From NCBI GenBank assembly GCA_007644065.1, contig VJWN01000010.1, positions 1,426,001 through 1,490,000 on the forward strand: a stretch of 64,000 nucleotides of DNA, read 5' to 3'. The notes beneath the pieces were generated by a model. It did not search any database. It worked only from the letters and a program-made list of their open reading frames with translations, and had not been told where the DNA came from. Positions 36,625 to 48,854 of the stretch are shown in pieces. The stretch is from Margaritispora aquatica. Lineage: Eukaryota; Ascomycota; Leotiomycetes; Helotiales; Discinellaceae. Each line of letters opens with the position of its first letter. Position 1 is the first letter of the stretch. The translations under genes and the position numbers were made by a program.

Positions 36625-38998
36625 TGGCAGATTTGGAGTACCGGGAATTGTTTCGAGGGTGCTAAAGCTGCGACCTAGCGATGTGTGCGATGAGGTATGC
36701 GATGGTGCTTGGAGGGTCAACTCGGACGGCACATTTGAGGCTGAAGACCGTCTTCGATGATGGCCAAAGGAGCCGGGTTTCGAACTGGTGGAAGACGAAA
36801 ATGCGGCCGAGGGGTTTAGAGAAGCCAGGTTGACTGTTTGAGAAGAACCAGATGGCTTGGACCGTCTGGATCGTTTGGAGAGTGCGAGGAATCTGATTAC
36901 TAAATCAATTGGGGAGGCTACGCTGGGATGCGTCTGAAGGTTTCGGGTGTTTCGTATTCCTTTTTTTGATAGATGTGTTCACACTTCAACGTTCGTGATT
37001 CTAGCACGGCAAGGTATTTGATTCGTTGAACCGCAGAACTATGCAGATACGAGATACTCGAGGCAATTCGTTCGTATGTACTGAGGTACACAGAACCTGC
37101 GATTTGGTCGTTCTAGGAGCAGAGTAATTGTTATGGTAGGCGACTTGAGTACGTATTTGAAGTGGAACCTCAACTGCTCTGGTGGGGCTTGGCGGTGCTT
37201 CGTATTTTGATAAGGATTTGGGTTCAGGGTGTTCTTGTTTCACTCTTCACTTCGCACGATCGAGATGATAGTTAATGAAGCTGTAGAGAATTTGAAGCGC
37301 AAGCAATTGTGAACTTTTGGGGAGGAGAAAAGAAATCTGGTCACAAAATTACAGTATTAAAAATGACCTTGCTCCCTCCACACGTTTAATTAACGTTCGT
37401 CGAGGATGACTTGAGTGGATACTTACGCTGATTAGATCACGGACATTTTCGACATTACCCCTTTTTAGTTCGAGTCTAAGGGACGACTCCTATACCGAAG
37501 TAAGGTATACTAAGGAAATCTCAACCTCACTTCTATGTCAATGGAGAGTTTGAACATCACATCAAGAAGCTCGCCCTGTGAGATCATTTGCAATGCTATG
37601 ATTCGTACCTATCGAGTACCATTCGATTTGGTAAGTGAGGTGAAAATTATGGAAGAATCTGAAGACTCATGTGTGGACTTCAGTAAGCTTTTAAGCGTAA
37701 GTATACCTATGATAGTCATCATATCATAGCAAATCATTCTTCATGGCCAAGTCAACATCCCAATGGACATCGAACGCTATCCTGCTCCTCTCTTAAAGGT
37801 AGGCAAAAATCTCAGTTCTCGATCATATATCATAAATTTTATACGAACTTGGAAATCGAGAGGAAGACGTCCTTCAACCCTCTGGAAGGCAGTGATAATT
37901 TCAAGGCGAACGGCTTTCCTTTCATATCCAAGTTACGGCGCTAAATCCACGATTATTCGCAGGCCAGCGGCAAACCACTACAACGCCCATGGTTTGTATG
38001 GTGTGCATGAGATGAGGCTGAAAACCCCCTGTCATCCCAAAAGAACAAAGACAACATCTCATCTTCTCACACCAAATCTCACGTCCCGCATCTCATCCGC
38101 TCAACCACATCTCATGACAATAACGAATCCAAGCAGAGTGAAGGATAGGATCTCATACTACTCTTCCAATTAAACTCAGTTTTGCCCATTCTCTGGCATG
38201 CTAATGGTTCAATTTTAGTACGTCCAGCCATGACCGGTTGATTGGGTCTGGTGTCTTCGAAGCGCCCTGATCGGAGATATTTGTCGTGAGCGCTTAATGC
38301 AACGACATCCAACGAACCACCATCCAAGGATCTAGAGAAAAGAAGAAAGATCAAAGTGAATGGAACGGCTAAATGAGACTAATAGTAGCAAAGAGCGATT
38401 GCTATCGAATCATAATGTCCTGTCTTAATTTGGATGAGTAAACTCCACAAGCCTCGAACTGAGGTGGGACATCTGCTGTCGTACGTCGTGACCTTACTAA
38501 CTTGGTCTTCATCGACCGGCCATGAATCTCGAGTTTCATTTCTGTCTTCATACTTGCTCTTGCTCTCTTATCCATCTTACTTCCGGTTTCTCCATGCGTT
38601 GTTATTCGTAATCTTTGTCGAAAACTTCCATTTTCACCTTCTTTGTTTTTGATCGAGCTTCACAGTCTTTACCTATTTTTGTCGCTCCAGAATTCATCGT
38701 TGCTCGCCTCACTACTATTGTCTTTCTTTTAACCATTGTCACCTACCATACGAACTATACACTACAATGCCTTTGTTTTTTTGTTGATCAATGCGATGAC
38801 ATTTTCTCCTTCATCTATGTCGAGGATCCCGAACCACCATTCCCACAGCCTTCTTGCATCTCCCGATCGATCTTTCCTTCAAAAGAAACAAAACAACAAG
38901 CAATACAACTGCACTGCGGAATTCACAAACTTTCACCAATCTCGACATTCTGTAGAAGCAAACTTTGGTAGGCCTGCAGGTGCTTTCACTTGTTGAGT
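36625..38998. other. Divergent intergenic region
   Basis: 2.4 kb between the Mnn10-like gene and the large membrane protein gene, transcribed away from each other. The part next to 36624 is an open frame without ATG and probably 5' leader. Around 38049-38115 there are repeated CTCATCT/CTCAC words. Nothing else was supported. Confidence 0.5.
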
Positions 38999-41900
38999 AT
39001 GTCTCAAGCTAGCTCAGTTCCAGGAGCAAATCGCGTACCTCAACCCTCGACCAGTCGCACAAATAATCCATTCAATACTGTTTTTGATCACCAGGAAGAT
39101 ACTGAGGATGAGTGGTGGGACGAAGATACTACAGATTCAGCCTCTATCAGTGAGGTTGAGACGAAGCACAAAAGGAAATCTTCTGGGGTCAGCATACCTA
39201 TTGGGCTTGGATTAGTTGCTGCACCTGTAGCTAGGACCAATACTCGGAAAGTGGATAAAAGGTACTCTGTCCAGAAGCCGATCAGAGAGAAATCGAAAGG
39301 TCGACAGAGGAAGCAGAACGCAAGAGCAGGAATTAAAGTGGTCACAAACTTTTCGCGTCATCAACCAACAGAAGCCCCGGTTCAATTGCAACCATCAAGA
39401 CAAGTAGGGTGTTTTGTTGATTTGGCAGCTTTACAAGCACTCAATGGGGAGGACCAGACTCAACCATCAGGTGGATTTTGGAAGTCGAAGAAATCGAAAC
39501 AGTCAGCAAATGTAGACAGCTCTGCACAAAATGCTTCATATAACGAAAATCTTAGCCCAGCGAAAGGCCACCCGGTCTTTACCCAGCGCATGGCTGGAAA
39601 GAAGATGTATCATGTTCCTCCTCCACTCAGGCTGAATGAGGATCTGTCACCAAACGACCGACCTATTGTCATTGGCATCTCAATCCCCTCAGCATCTCTC
39701 GCCGAACATGCAACAAGCCCAGGAACGGCGACAACAAGGCTAGTTCCGAATTATGAGCATCGTACGCCAACCAACCTAGAGTCAGAAACACCAACAATCA
39801 TCATTACACCAGCCCAAGAAAGTGCAATCTGGACACCTCTGGATATGCAAACGAGAACCGGATACCCCACCCACCCACAGAACCAAGTGCCCCCCATGCC
39901 GTCGGTCCCTATTTCATTCTTGGAAGGAGAGAGGGAGCGGATTGTAGCTCAAAATAGCTATTTCTCTCCAGATTCAGATGACGCAACGAATTGGGATGAT
40001 GAAGAGTTTCCAAGATCTCGTGTCGTCTCTACGGGCACAATTTTCGAAGAGGACGAAACTCCCATACTTGACAGGAAGGATCGAGTAGCATCATCGACTG
40101 TAAGACCTCGAAATGCTAGTATCAGTACTGTTGGAACTCAAAGGCGCTCTCTGGGATGGTGGAATTACATCACTACCCCGTTTCTGACACGGTCAAACAC
40201 TATTGCCAGCCCAAATACTGCCACCGAGCCTCCACCAGCTCTTCCCAGCCTCGCAGTTGCTGCTGCAAAGGCTCAAAATAGTGAAAGAGATGCAAACAAG
40301 TGGGATAAGCAATTCTCACCTCTTACCCCAGCGACATCTACAACAATAGCATCTGATTCTTGGTGGGATGCAGATGTCAAGGAACGGAAGTCTTTGGCGC
40401 AATCAACTATTGTGCACGAGACGAGACATAAAGTTCAGACGTCGTCCGCAACACTTCCAATCATTCGTTCAGATGCAGAAGAAGCAAACTCGTCAGGCAT
40501 TGTCTCTCAACACGCAACTCCACATATTCCATCGCCAGATCTTGGGACTGATCCCGCGTCTGCAAGTAGCGAAGAAAGTCAACATGTAGCTGGTCTACCT
40601 CAGACGACAAGCTTGCGGAGCAACAACCCGTTCGTTCAACCTCGGATGAGTGATTTAAATAGACACCAGTCCCAAAGTTCTAATGAACCAGCTCGCCAAG
40701 TCGCGGCCCCCGTGTCTGTGACAATCAATATCAATAATGTAGCAGCTCCCACTCCACCTCCACCTTACTCACCCACGCCTACTAGAATAAGATACAGAGC
40801 TATTTTACCTCCTTCAGACCCACCAATTGCCTCGACTGCCCCAATCGTGGAGCAACCGCTTTCACCCGGTCCAATTTCGCCTGGTTTACAGGCAGCGATG
40901 TCATCCCGAGGAGATATTCCTATGTCTACAGTTCCTTTGACACCGCCTGCTCGGAGACCTATCAACCTTAACTCAGGCTACCCCGAGTTGCCAGTGCGAC
41001 AGAATGGTGGAAATTTTGTGAGCGAATATATTCTTGCTCCCTCAAAGCAAGCTAAAAAGGCCGAGGCAAAGCGTCAAAGATATGAAAAAGAGGAGGGCAT
41101 TGCTCGAAAAGCTGGCGGGTGGTGGCGTGGTCGTGGATGCATCTCCAACAATGGATGCTATGGAAGGAGTGGTGCTGAGGGTCGTAAGAGACGACGCTGG
41201 TATCTAGCACTGATTCTCATATTCCTTTCCATCATAATCTTGGCTGTCGTGTTGGCAACAACTCTCCATCGAAAGTCAAACACGGTTGTAGAGCCATCTC
41301 AATGGTTAAATTTGACAGGATTTCCACCTATCTTCTTAGGCATGTCAACCGTGGCAGCTCCGGTCAATATTCTTGCAAACACAGGATGTGTATTCCCAGC
41401 GACACAGTGGAGTTGCGATTTACCCAAGGAGCTTCATGCTTCAGTTGCCCCCAACGACCCAAGTCAGCCCAACTTCTTCATTTATATGCAGTGGGATAAT
41501 AGCAGTTCAACAAACGCCACTTTTGCCAACGTCACAGGTTCAAGGACAGTCACAAGGAGGCTAGTTGGGAACCCAGTGTCTGCCAGACAGCTCATCAAGC
41601 GTTTATTACTCAAGACTCGTGATATTGTCACATTCGTTCCTTCGCCAGCACCTCCTACATATGCAGAGGCCACATTCTTGGGCAATACAACAGATGGCAT
41701 CGCTTCTAATCTCAAAGCTGGAGAACCAACACCATTTTACATATCACTCTTGTCCAAAGCGAACAGTACGATTGGCAAGAGACAGGTCTTTGAACGAGCT
41801 ATTTCAAACTCATCAAACGCTTTTCCAAATGTCACAGATATCATTCCAGCACCAAGCTTAAATCCAGACGGAACTGCAGCACCAGCGAACCTCCTTCCAT

Positions 41901-42487
41901 TTCCCAAGCAACAGCCGATCAGGCTTTACGATCGAGGTTTACCTACCGAACATTATGGCTTTTATACATATTTCGATCGATCAATATTCTTGAAATCCTT
42001 AGCACTTCTGAACAACTCCAACATTGGCAACGGAGAAGTTCCAGCGGATCAAAATGGTGGTGCTACGGAGTCTGAGGCTGCTTTCAGATGTACTTGGACT
42101 GAAACTCGATTTCTTGTGCAGATGTGGACTCGGCGCAATACCACTGCTCGCCTGCTGAATGGCACTCATGTGTCAACTCCAGCAACAGCTGCAACCGACC
42201 TCAAGCAGCCTGGATCATTCCCTTACCCTATCACGATCACTACAGATAGACATGGAGGTGATCCAACGAAGAAGCTGATCTATTGTTATGCAATGGACGC
42301 CCGAGAAGGCATCATTGCAGGAAGTGGCAAACTGAGCTCTGAGAGTCGTGGCTTTGGAGGATTGGCTATCAACCCTTCCCCGGGCTTCTTCTCGAATTTC
42401 ACAGATACGAGTCTCGGAGGCTTTGATGGTGGAACAGGAGGATGTAGCTGCCAGTGGAGTAATTTCCAGAATTTGGTAGCATCTTAG
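38999..42487 (+). CDS. Large single-pass membrane protein with disordered cytosolic tail
   Basis: Single exon, 1162 aa from the ATG at 38999. Residues 1 to about 730 are low complexity, rich in Ser, Thr, Pro and charged residues. They hold two NNPF motifs (near the start and in SLRSNNPF), the type bound by EH-domain endocytic proteins, and several Trp pairs (EWWDED, GWWNYITTPF, SWWDAD, GGWWRGRG). A membrane segment lies at about 735-757 (YLALILIFLSIIILAVVLATTL), preceded by a strongly basic patch (RKRRR), which predicts the N-terminus inside. The roughly 400-residue exterior part has many N-x-S/T sites and a few cysteines, ending GGCSCQWSNF. I do not recognise a catalytic domain. A role in the cell wall or plasma-membrane surface is inference. 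Confidence 0.88.
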   Translation: MSQASSVPGANRVPQPSTSRTNNPFNTVFDHQEDTEDEWWDEDTTDSASISEVETKHKRKSSGVSIPIGLGLVAAPVARTNTRKVDKRYSVQKPIREKSKGRQRKQNARAGIKVVTNFSRHQPTEAPVQLQPSRQVGCFVDLAALQALNGEDQTQPSGGFWKSKKSKQSANVDSSAQNASYNENLSPAKGHPVFTQRMAGKKMYHVPPPLRLNEDLSPNDRPIVIGISIPSASLAEHATSPGTATTRLVPNYEHRTPTNLESETPTIIITPAQESAIWTPLDMQTRTGYPTHPQNQVPPMPSVPISFLEGERERIVAQNSYFSPDSDDATNWDDEEFPRSRVVSTGTIFEEDETPILDRKDRVASSTVRPRNASISTVGTQRRSLGWWNYITTPFLTRSNTIASPNTATEPPPALPSLAVAAAKAQNSERDANKWDKQFSPLTPATSTTIASDSWWDADVKERKSLAQSTIVHETRHKVQTSSATLPIIRSDAEEANSSGIVSQHATPHIPSPDLGTDPASASSEESQHVAGLPQTTSLRSNNPFVQPRMSDLNRHQSQSSNEPARQVAAPVSVTININNVAAPTPPPPYSPTPTRIRYRAILPPSDPPIASTAPIVEQPLSPGPISPGLQAAMSSRGDIPMSTVPLTPPARRPINLNSGYPELPVRQNGGNFVSEYILAPSKQAKKAEAKRQRYEKEEGIARKAGGWWRGRGCISNNGCYGRSGAEGRKRRRWYLALILIFLSIIILAVVLATTLHRKSNTVVEPSQWLNLTGFPPIFLGMSTVAAPVNILANTGCVFPATQWSCDLPKELHASVAPNDPSQPNFFIYMQWDNSSSTNATFANVTGSRTVTRRLVGNPVSARQLIKRLLLKTRDIVTFVPSPAPPTYAEATFLGNTTDGIASNLKAGEPTPFYISLLSKANSTIGKRQVFERAISNSSNAFPNVTDIIPAPSLNPDGTAAPANLLPFPKQQPIRLYDRGLPTEHYGFYTYFDRSIFLKSLALLNNSNIGNGEVPADQNGGATESEAAFRCTWTETRFLVQMWTRRNTTARLLNGTHVSTPATAATDLKQPGSFPYPITITTDRHGGDPTKKLIYCYAMDAREGIIAGSGKLSSESRGFGGLAINPSPGFFSNFTDTSLGGFDGGTGGCSCQWSNFQNLVAS

Positions 42488-43044
42488 GCTTGGGGTATTT
42501 TATAAAGGAGAATTGCATAGCGTATTAGGATAGTTCCTGGGGGACTTCTTTGACATTCTGATAGCATAAAGGAAGTTTTGACAAACAGAGGGTTTTTAGA
42601 ATAAAATAATGAATTAATGGAAATGAAACATGTGTTTCCCAATGTTTTGTTTGCTTGCTTGCCTGCCCTCTGTGTGATGTCCTGAAAGTAGTGTTTCTCA
42701 GGGTAAACACCGGATGAACTTGGCCCTGAACGGAAACGTGTGCCTGGTGTCCGGCGGCTCGAGAATATCCTTGATCCCTGCACGACAATGGACCAGGAAC
42801 CAGTTCAACATCTTCCTTCAGCAATTGGAAGCCTCTCTATACTTCCACGATCACAACTTGCTCTCCACGAATACCACACGCCCTCAATCACCTTGTTGGC
42901 TTCCTGAACCCTCAATCTACGGGTTTGATCTTTGATACTTATTTATCGGTCCTTGAACACTGCCCACATCGTACAGCAAGAGCGAGGAGCAGAGCTACAA
43001 CCTCTACATACAACGAATAATTTCCAACTAGGACGAGTAGAGAG
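42488..43044. other. Intergenic region
   Basis: 557 bp between two plus-strand genes: 3' flank of the membrane protein and promoter of the Cys-rich protein. No gene was supported. Confidence 0.5.
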
Positions 43045-43889
43045 ATGCCTTCCATTGCAGAAGCACCAATATCACCTCACTCAGGAGGCAAGAAGCGGAG
43101 AAGAGATGGAGATGCCCCGGCGTTCGAGGGAATGAAGATGGCGAGGTTGGTTTGCCTTTTGATCTGGGCTTTGGATGCTTATTGACTTTTGGTAATTCCA
43201 GTGCATTTCTCCGACGCCCGGCCTACAACAATGAAAATCTATACCCTGGTTTTGATGATGAAAATAGTCTGAGTGAGGAGATTTACAGGCGGCAATTGGT
43301 GGCCAAAGCGATGAGGCATGATGCTAAGAGGCAACGGATTCCGGTGCCAGATGTTCATATTCCGGCGTCATCTTCCCATAATCACGAACACTTGGACACA
43401 AGGACTCAGGGAGCGAGTATGATGGACATTGATGCCGATATAGATGTTGGTGCTCCGGATAGCAGAAGTGAGCCGGTACAGGTGCAAGAAAGGAAGCCGG
43501 AACTAGATCTCAACCCATGCCATGTTTGCAGGCGGAAACCAACCGGGAAGCAAGAGCTAGAGTCATATACGTATTGTCAGACCTGCGAGAAGCGGACGTG
43601 TGATGTGTGTATGCGGAAATGTGCCGGCTTGGGTGTGAGGGAGGAGCTGAAGAGGAAGGGCCCAGTTGTGCATACCAGTACCAATGGTGTTTTGGAGGAG
43701 GATATGCTTGTTCTCTCCCCAACTGGAGAGCGAGGGGTTGGAGAGGGACCGATTGAGAGGCTGGGGAGTGTGGAGAGGCCGGAGAGGCATGGGCATAGGG
43801 ACTTGGTGTGTAGTCGGTGTTGTAGGGAGAATGGCTCTGATGGAGAGGTGTGGTGTTTAGGCTGCTTGGCGGCTGTTAAGGGTGTTTGA
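43045..43889 (+). CDS. Cys-rich zinc-binding-like protein
   Basis: Two exons (43045-43145, 43202-43889) give 262 aa. The intron starts with GTTGGT and ends with CCAG. The N-terminus is basic (GGKKRRRDGD), resembling a nuclear localisation signal. Cysteine pairs follow in order: CHVC, CQTC, CDVC, KC, then CSRC, CC and CLGC. The spacing resembles a treble-clef or zinc-ribbon domain with about five CxxC pairs, but it does not match a RING or PHD consensus I could confirm. Acidic stretches (MMDIDADIDVG) separate the two parts. A nuclear, zinc-binding role is inference, and no pathway is proposed. Confidence 0.75.
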
Positions 43890-45747
43890 TGTTGGTGTAC
43901 GCCGGTGGATTGGTTGGTTTATGGGTTAATGGATTGATTATTATCTTTTGAGCGAACGAGCGTATATGGACGACATGAGATATGAATACCATAGGATTGA
44001 ATGCTTGTACGCAAGCCCTATCAGCCACGACTTCAAGTCCCTGAGTTACTATTCGATCCTCAGTTCTTTTGTTTGTCATGCAAGCTCATTGGAAACTAGC
44101 GACTGTCAAATGTCATATTGCACGCCAAGTGGCGTACATACCTACGACTTGTTTCATGTCTCCTTGCGTTCTTCAGATGTCCTTGACCTCTATCATAAGG
44201 GAGTGTCGAAGTAGTTTTGAAAATTTTGAATCAAATTGTTTAGTTGGCTATACGGTTTTGCTGGATAGCTGTATGACCTTCGGATTTATTGCAAGGTACG
44301 ATATATTCTCGATTATTAGCTATCCACATTATTGTGGATAGACACGTACTTAACTGTGACCAAAAATTCACATCCGTTACCCTTAGTTTGGCGATAGAGT
44401 TTAGCATTGCCATAGGACCTGTTCTGTTCTTCTTCTCGAAGTAGAAAGATATTAGAGCAAGTCTGTAGCTAGTCATAAAAGGCTAAGCGAGCCAGGAGCG
44501 GGAGTAGTGGAGACCTCTCCATTTAGTATCTTCGAATTTCACTATATTACCGTCTATATGCGACTTAATAGCCCCTACACCAACATTAGAATGGGATGAA
44601 ATCGTGTGAACATACTAGCAATGACTTCCTCGCTTTACATTGATGTTGTTGTTTGCTAGTCCAGAGGGTGGCCTAGGAGTAATGGGACAATGTCAACAAG
44701 TACTCGTCTATCTCGGAAGCCTAGAAGTGTTTATTATCGTGATTTCTATGAATGGCATGTGGAAAGCACATGCTAAACCTCCAGCTTTCTGGTTTCATGG
44801 TTTCATGGTTTCAGGAGAAGGCGAGCAGTACTCTAGCGGGGCTGAGACAAGATCTCCTGCTTGAGCTTGTCAGGGTTGGTGTCATGTCTCGGAAACACCT
44901 AACTTTACGCAACACTCGTTTATAACTAAATAGGTGAAATCGTGTGTTCGTTGAAGCTGCTTCGCCGTGACTTTTTATTCTACTCAGAGACTTACTGATT
45001 AATGTTAAATGAGAAAGTCGTCTTACAGACCCCAGTCATACAGAAACTCTCATTAGTTGCCTATTGAATGGTAGGTAGGTATCACTTCTTGAAGTGGAGC
45101 TCGTCTAGCACTCACACGCACTCAATACTCGCTTATCTAACTCTCCGTTCTTCCCTACCTCAGGTAGGTACTGATAGACTGTGTCAGATTTGTCAAAAGC
45201 TCTCCTCGAATTGGAACATCAGATTCGCTGAAACAGCATGCAGCGGAAGTTCTCTGATTTGTACGGTGTCAAATTCTAGGTCTCGGCAGTTTTAACACAG
45301 TTTATCACTTGAGCGGTTAAGTTAGCCGTATCATTATAGACACACTTTTCTTAGATCGAGGCATAGCTTACCTAGCCATCTATTTGCATTAGTCAGAGAA
45401 AATCGCAGGCTGCTGATATACTGCCGTCAATCTAGCACTTGGTAATATTTTATCACCCGCTAAGCTCGTACTGGTACCTCATGCACTGGTATCCAACTCC
45501 ATAATCATCAGGGCAGATAGTGGAACATGTGTTGCGCATCATCTTGTGATCGTGTAAGGCAAGAACACTAAATCAAGTGTTGATTGCCATAGTGTCACTG
45601 GCCCAATTCTGAAAGGGTCGATTGACATTGAGAAAGAAATGGTTATCGAGCTATTTTCCAAATCGTCAATACCCCTCTGCTTGGTATAAGAACTCTATTT
45701 TCTCTTCTTTACTTCTTCTCATCAAGAGCACATCTCATATCCGCAAA
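43890..45747. other. Gene-poor intergenic region
   Basis: 1.9 kb with only short frames without coding character. A TTTCATGG word is repeated at about 44790-44815. Presumably it holds the promoter of the following secreted-protein gene, whose probable TATA-like GGTATAAG is near 45682. Confidence 0.5.
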
Positions 45748-46634
45748 ATGATCGCAATCAATCTACTTCTGGTTGCACTTCTGACAAAATTTAATTGCAG
45801 TCCTTTGAATGCTCAAGTTTCCGTTACAACAAGCACCGGAAATGTCGCCCATTCAAGTTCGGAAGTGAAGTATCTACCTTAGACTCTCCGAGCTTCTTGC
45901 TGCCTCCTACTGATAAGTGACCTGCAGCGTGAGACTATTTTCCTTGAAAGCATTCACTGGAACCGAGATTGACTTCATTGCAGGCAACAACGAATGCGTG
46001 GAGCTCGTTAGTCCCGTCAAGCAGCACATCGGATCGGCTCAATTTGATCTCGCTAGCATCAGCAACTGCTCTTTTTTTGCTGCTACTTCATGCGCAGGAC
46101 CGATTGTGCTGGAGACAAATCAAAAACTGTATCGACTGTTTCCTTGGGGATACAAGGCCGAGTCTTTTATGTGTTTTCTTCACGATCAGAAAGACGTGGC
46201 CGCTGTGGCTACACCTCAACATCAAAAGACTGGATCTGCGGTTCTCGCGCACAAGGTCCACTAAGTCTCGAAATCAAACAAGTACGTTCTCCTCGCACGA
46301 GGCTGGATATTTGACTAATTGAATTTCTAGGGTGGTCCTATACAACGACTTTGATTTCAACGGCGACAAGGCATCCTTTAATGTCTCGCCAGACACTTGC
46401 TACGATCTGGAGGCCAAGCTGCTCAACTATGTTTTATCTGCAACTCTCGGTTCGGATCTATGGTATTGCACCTTTTTTGCCAGTTCTAGTTGCAACCCTG
46501 GCTTAGATAAGGATGGCAACACTATTACACTATTTACGCTTGGTGCGGGGGAGTATGACAATCTCTTTCTGGATGGAATGGACTTCACCTCATTTGAGTG
46601 TGCTCTGTATCTAAAGGGTGACGAGTTAAAGTGA
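45748..46634 (+). CDS. Secreted protein with two beta/gamma-crystallin-like repeats, splice model incomplete
   Basis: The first exon (45748-45869) encodes a signal peptide (MIAINLLLVALLTKFNCS). The second exon begins at 45928 and carries a repeat reading VRLFSLKAFTGTEIDF...CVEL...CSFFAATSC. The last exon begins at about 46332 and carries a second repeat, VVLYNDFDFNGDKASF...CYDL...CTFFASSSC. Both follow a beta/gamma-crystallin-like pattern of a hydrophobic-Tyr strand, FxG and a conserved Cys/Leu. The frames of the two exons are compatible only if the in-frame stop at 46262-46264 is removed by splicing, and no single junction I tried does this cleanly. It may be two genes, a broken gene, or an unrecognised intron. 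The function is unknown. Confidence 0.55.
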
Positions 46635-47882
46635 GTAAGGGATAGACTTGTTGAGCTATTTGGAGGTCAATGGTAGTGTGCTCTGTTCAAGTATTAGTTG
46701 TGTTGGGTTCTTCATTTGGTACTCATCCTAGTTGCAATCTGAACTCGTCTTTGCACTATCCTCGCCTTGCAATGCTTACTGCTTTATAATGATCTATATT
46801 GATTAAATGAAATCTAAACGGATCTTATTTGGCAGCATTGTACAGAGGGTAGACAGCGTTATGCACTTCTACGTCTCATAGAAATGGAGCAGGATACCCA
46901 ACTCTCCAACCTTGATTGGTATTTCAAGGGTTGGGGAGCACATGACCTTGTCATTCTCTGAGTGTGGTGTGAGGATGTTTTGTATTTCTTGTTCAGATTG
47001 AGGCTTGCTGGTAAGGTGACTGAAACAAAGGAGGCATATTCCAGACCTGGGACAGCAATAAGACAAGTATCACCACTTTATTGGCCTGGCTGTCTATTAT
47101 CGTGGTGAACATCCAATAAGATTGGCAAAGCTTCAAGATGTGTTCAGCGCAATTTTCGTACTAGGAACTTTCTGGTGCCACAACCAACGCCACAGACAAG
47201 CAAATAAATTTCGAGTCTCGGTTGCTGTAGCTATCCATTTAGGAATCCACCGGAGAGAAGCATTCGTAACGGGAGTCATCAAAAAAGAAGGATACAATAT
47301 CGTCCTAAGCATAGATATAAGCCTACAGACAATATCGTTCTAAGTGAACTACCCTTAATTTAAGAAATCTCGACTGCCGGCTTGTTTTTAGTAGGTCAAA
47401 ACTTTGTTTTGTCTAACTGGCTTTAGCGTATGAGGAAGAAGGAAATCAATCAAGCTCAAATAGGAATCTCCTAGCCCCCATTAATTCGTTTACTGGTGGC
47501 GTTTGTCCGTGCGAAGCGAGGTTTGACCCTCAGCAAACTCACAACACTGAGGAGACTCGCATTCACCAAAATTTGAAGTTTTAACTCCGATTCCATTACT
47601 GAATATCGCTGTGGTCGACTGGGTTGGAACTCAGCTTTCCACAGGGCAAGTACCTTATATCAGCGTACTAGACATATTGCTACCCGCTGAAACTCACAGA
47701 CTCAGCAACCACCCACGCGCACTTGTATTTACTTTTCGCAGCCACACCACACAAACTCTAGAGCTACAGAAGATAATTTCCACATTTTTGTCTATATGTT
47801 GAATTAGCTCTGAAAATATAAGGACTTACCCTTTCCCTCCTTGAATCTATTACTTTGGTCAAGCATCTGAAAATTTTGCATA
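46635..47882. other. Intergenic region
   Basis: About 1.25 kb between two secreted-protein genes. No coding frame was supported. It should contain the promoter of the glucanase gene. Confidence 0.5.
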
Positions 47883-48854
47883 ATGTTCGTCTCAATTTAT
47901 CTGGCTTCAGCCGTCCTTGTGACTTTAGCAACTGCTCAAGCGACATTCCCAGCTTCCAGTAAGCGAGGCCTCGTCTTCGTCCCAAATGCAGCATGGCCTC
48001 AAGATGACAAATACTGGGCATCCTCTAGTAGTGACATAACATGGTATTACAACTACATGTGGCAACCATCCGCAGCATTCGCTGGTGTCCCACAGTCAAA
48101 GCTAGAGTTTGTGCCTATGGTCTGGGGTGCGCAGGCACCATTTGAAACACAATTCCTCAACAACATCACGGCTTTGATCAAAGGCGGCAGGAACATCACA
48201 CATGCTCTGGCATTCAATGAGCCTGATGGCCCTTGGTCACAGGGTGGAAGCAACATGAGCGTCAAGGCGGCTGTTGAAGGCTGGATGAGGGAAATTGTGC
48301 CACTGCAGCAGATGGGTGTCAAAGTCGGAATACCTGCTGTGACCCAAAGGGGCCTGGATTGGTTGGCAGACTTTGTGGCACATTGTTCGAATTGCACACT
48401 TGACTTCATCCCAGTGCATTGGTATGGGAATTACTCGGGACTGCTGGAACATGTTGGGAAGTTCCGTAAAGCGTGAGCGCTTAACCTCACCTTCACTTCA
48501 GATCACCACTAACACAATATCAGATACCCGACTTCGAAGCTGTGGGTGACTGAATACGCCTACGATCATGTCTCTCTGCACGAAAGCGAACTGTTTTTCA
48601 ACATGTCAGCCAATTTCTTTGATACTACTGACTATATCGAGAGGTATTCGTATTTTGGGGCGTTCCGGAGCAACATCAGCAATGTTGGACCGAATGCTGC
48701 AATGTTGACTGCAGATGGGAAGTTGACGAATATTGGAAGTTGGTATCTTGGTGGAGTGGCGACAAACAACATCCCTTCTTCTGCAAGCTTGAGTATGAGA
48801 AGCGGTTATGCTTGGACAGCTGTATTGAGCATGATCGTTGTAGCATTGGCATAG
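47883..48854 (+). CDS. GH128-type endo-beta-1,3-glucanase, probably GPI-anchored
   Basis: Two exons (47883-48472, 48524-48854) give 306 aa. A signal peptide ends at TAQA (about residue 20). The glycosyl hydrolase catalytic core (PF11790, Asl1-like) follows with GRNITHALAFNEPDG, the Glu of FNEPD (about 114) as probable acid/base, and WVTEYA near 207, whose Glu is the probable nucleophile. Several N-x-S/T sites are present. The C-terminus is a small-residue region, SSASLS, followed by a hydrophobic tail (TAVLSMIVVALA), the pattern of a GPI signal. The family hydrolyses beta-1,3-glucan, so cell-wall remodelling is the likely role. Confidence 0.9.

Noticed and set aside
37763..38173. 136-codon plus-strand frame
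   Set aside because: Simple-word repeats and no coding character; likely promoter sequence.
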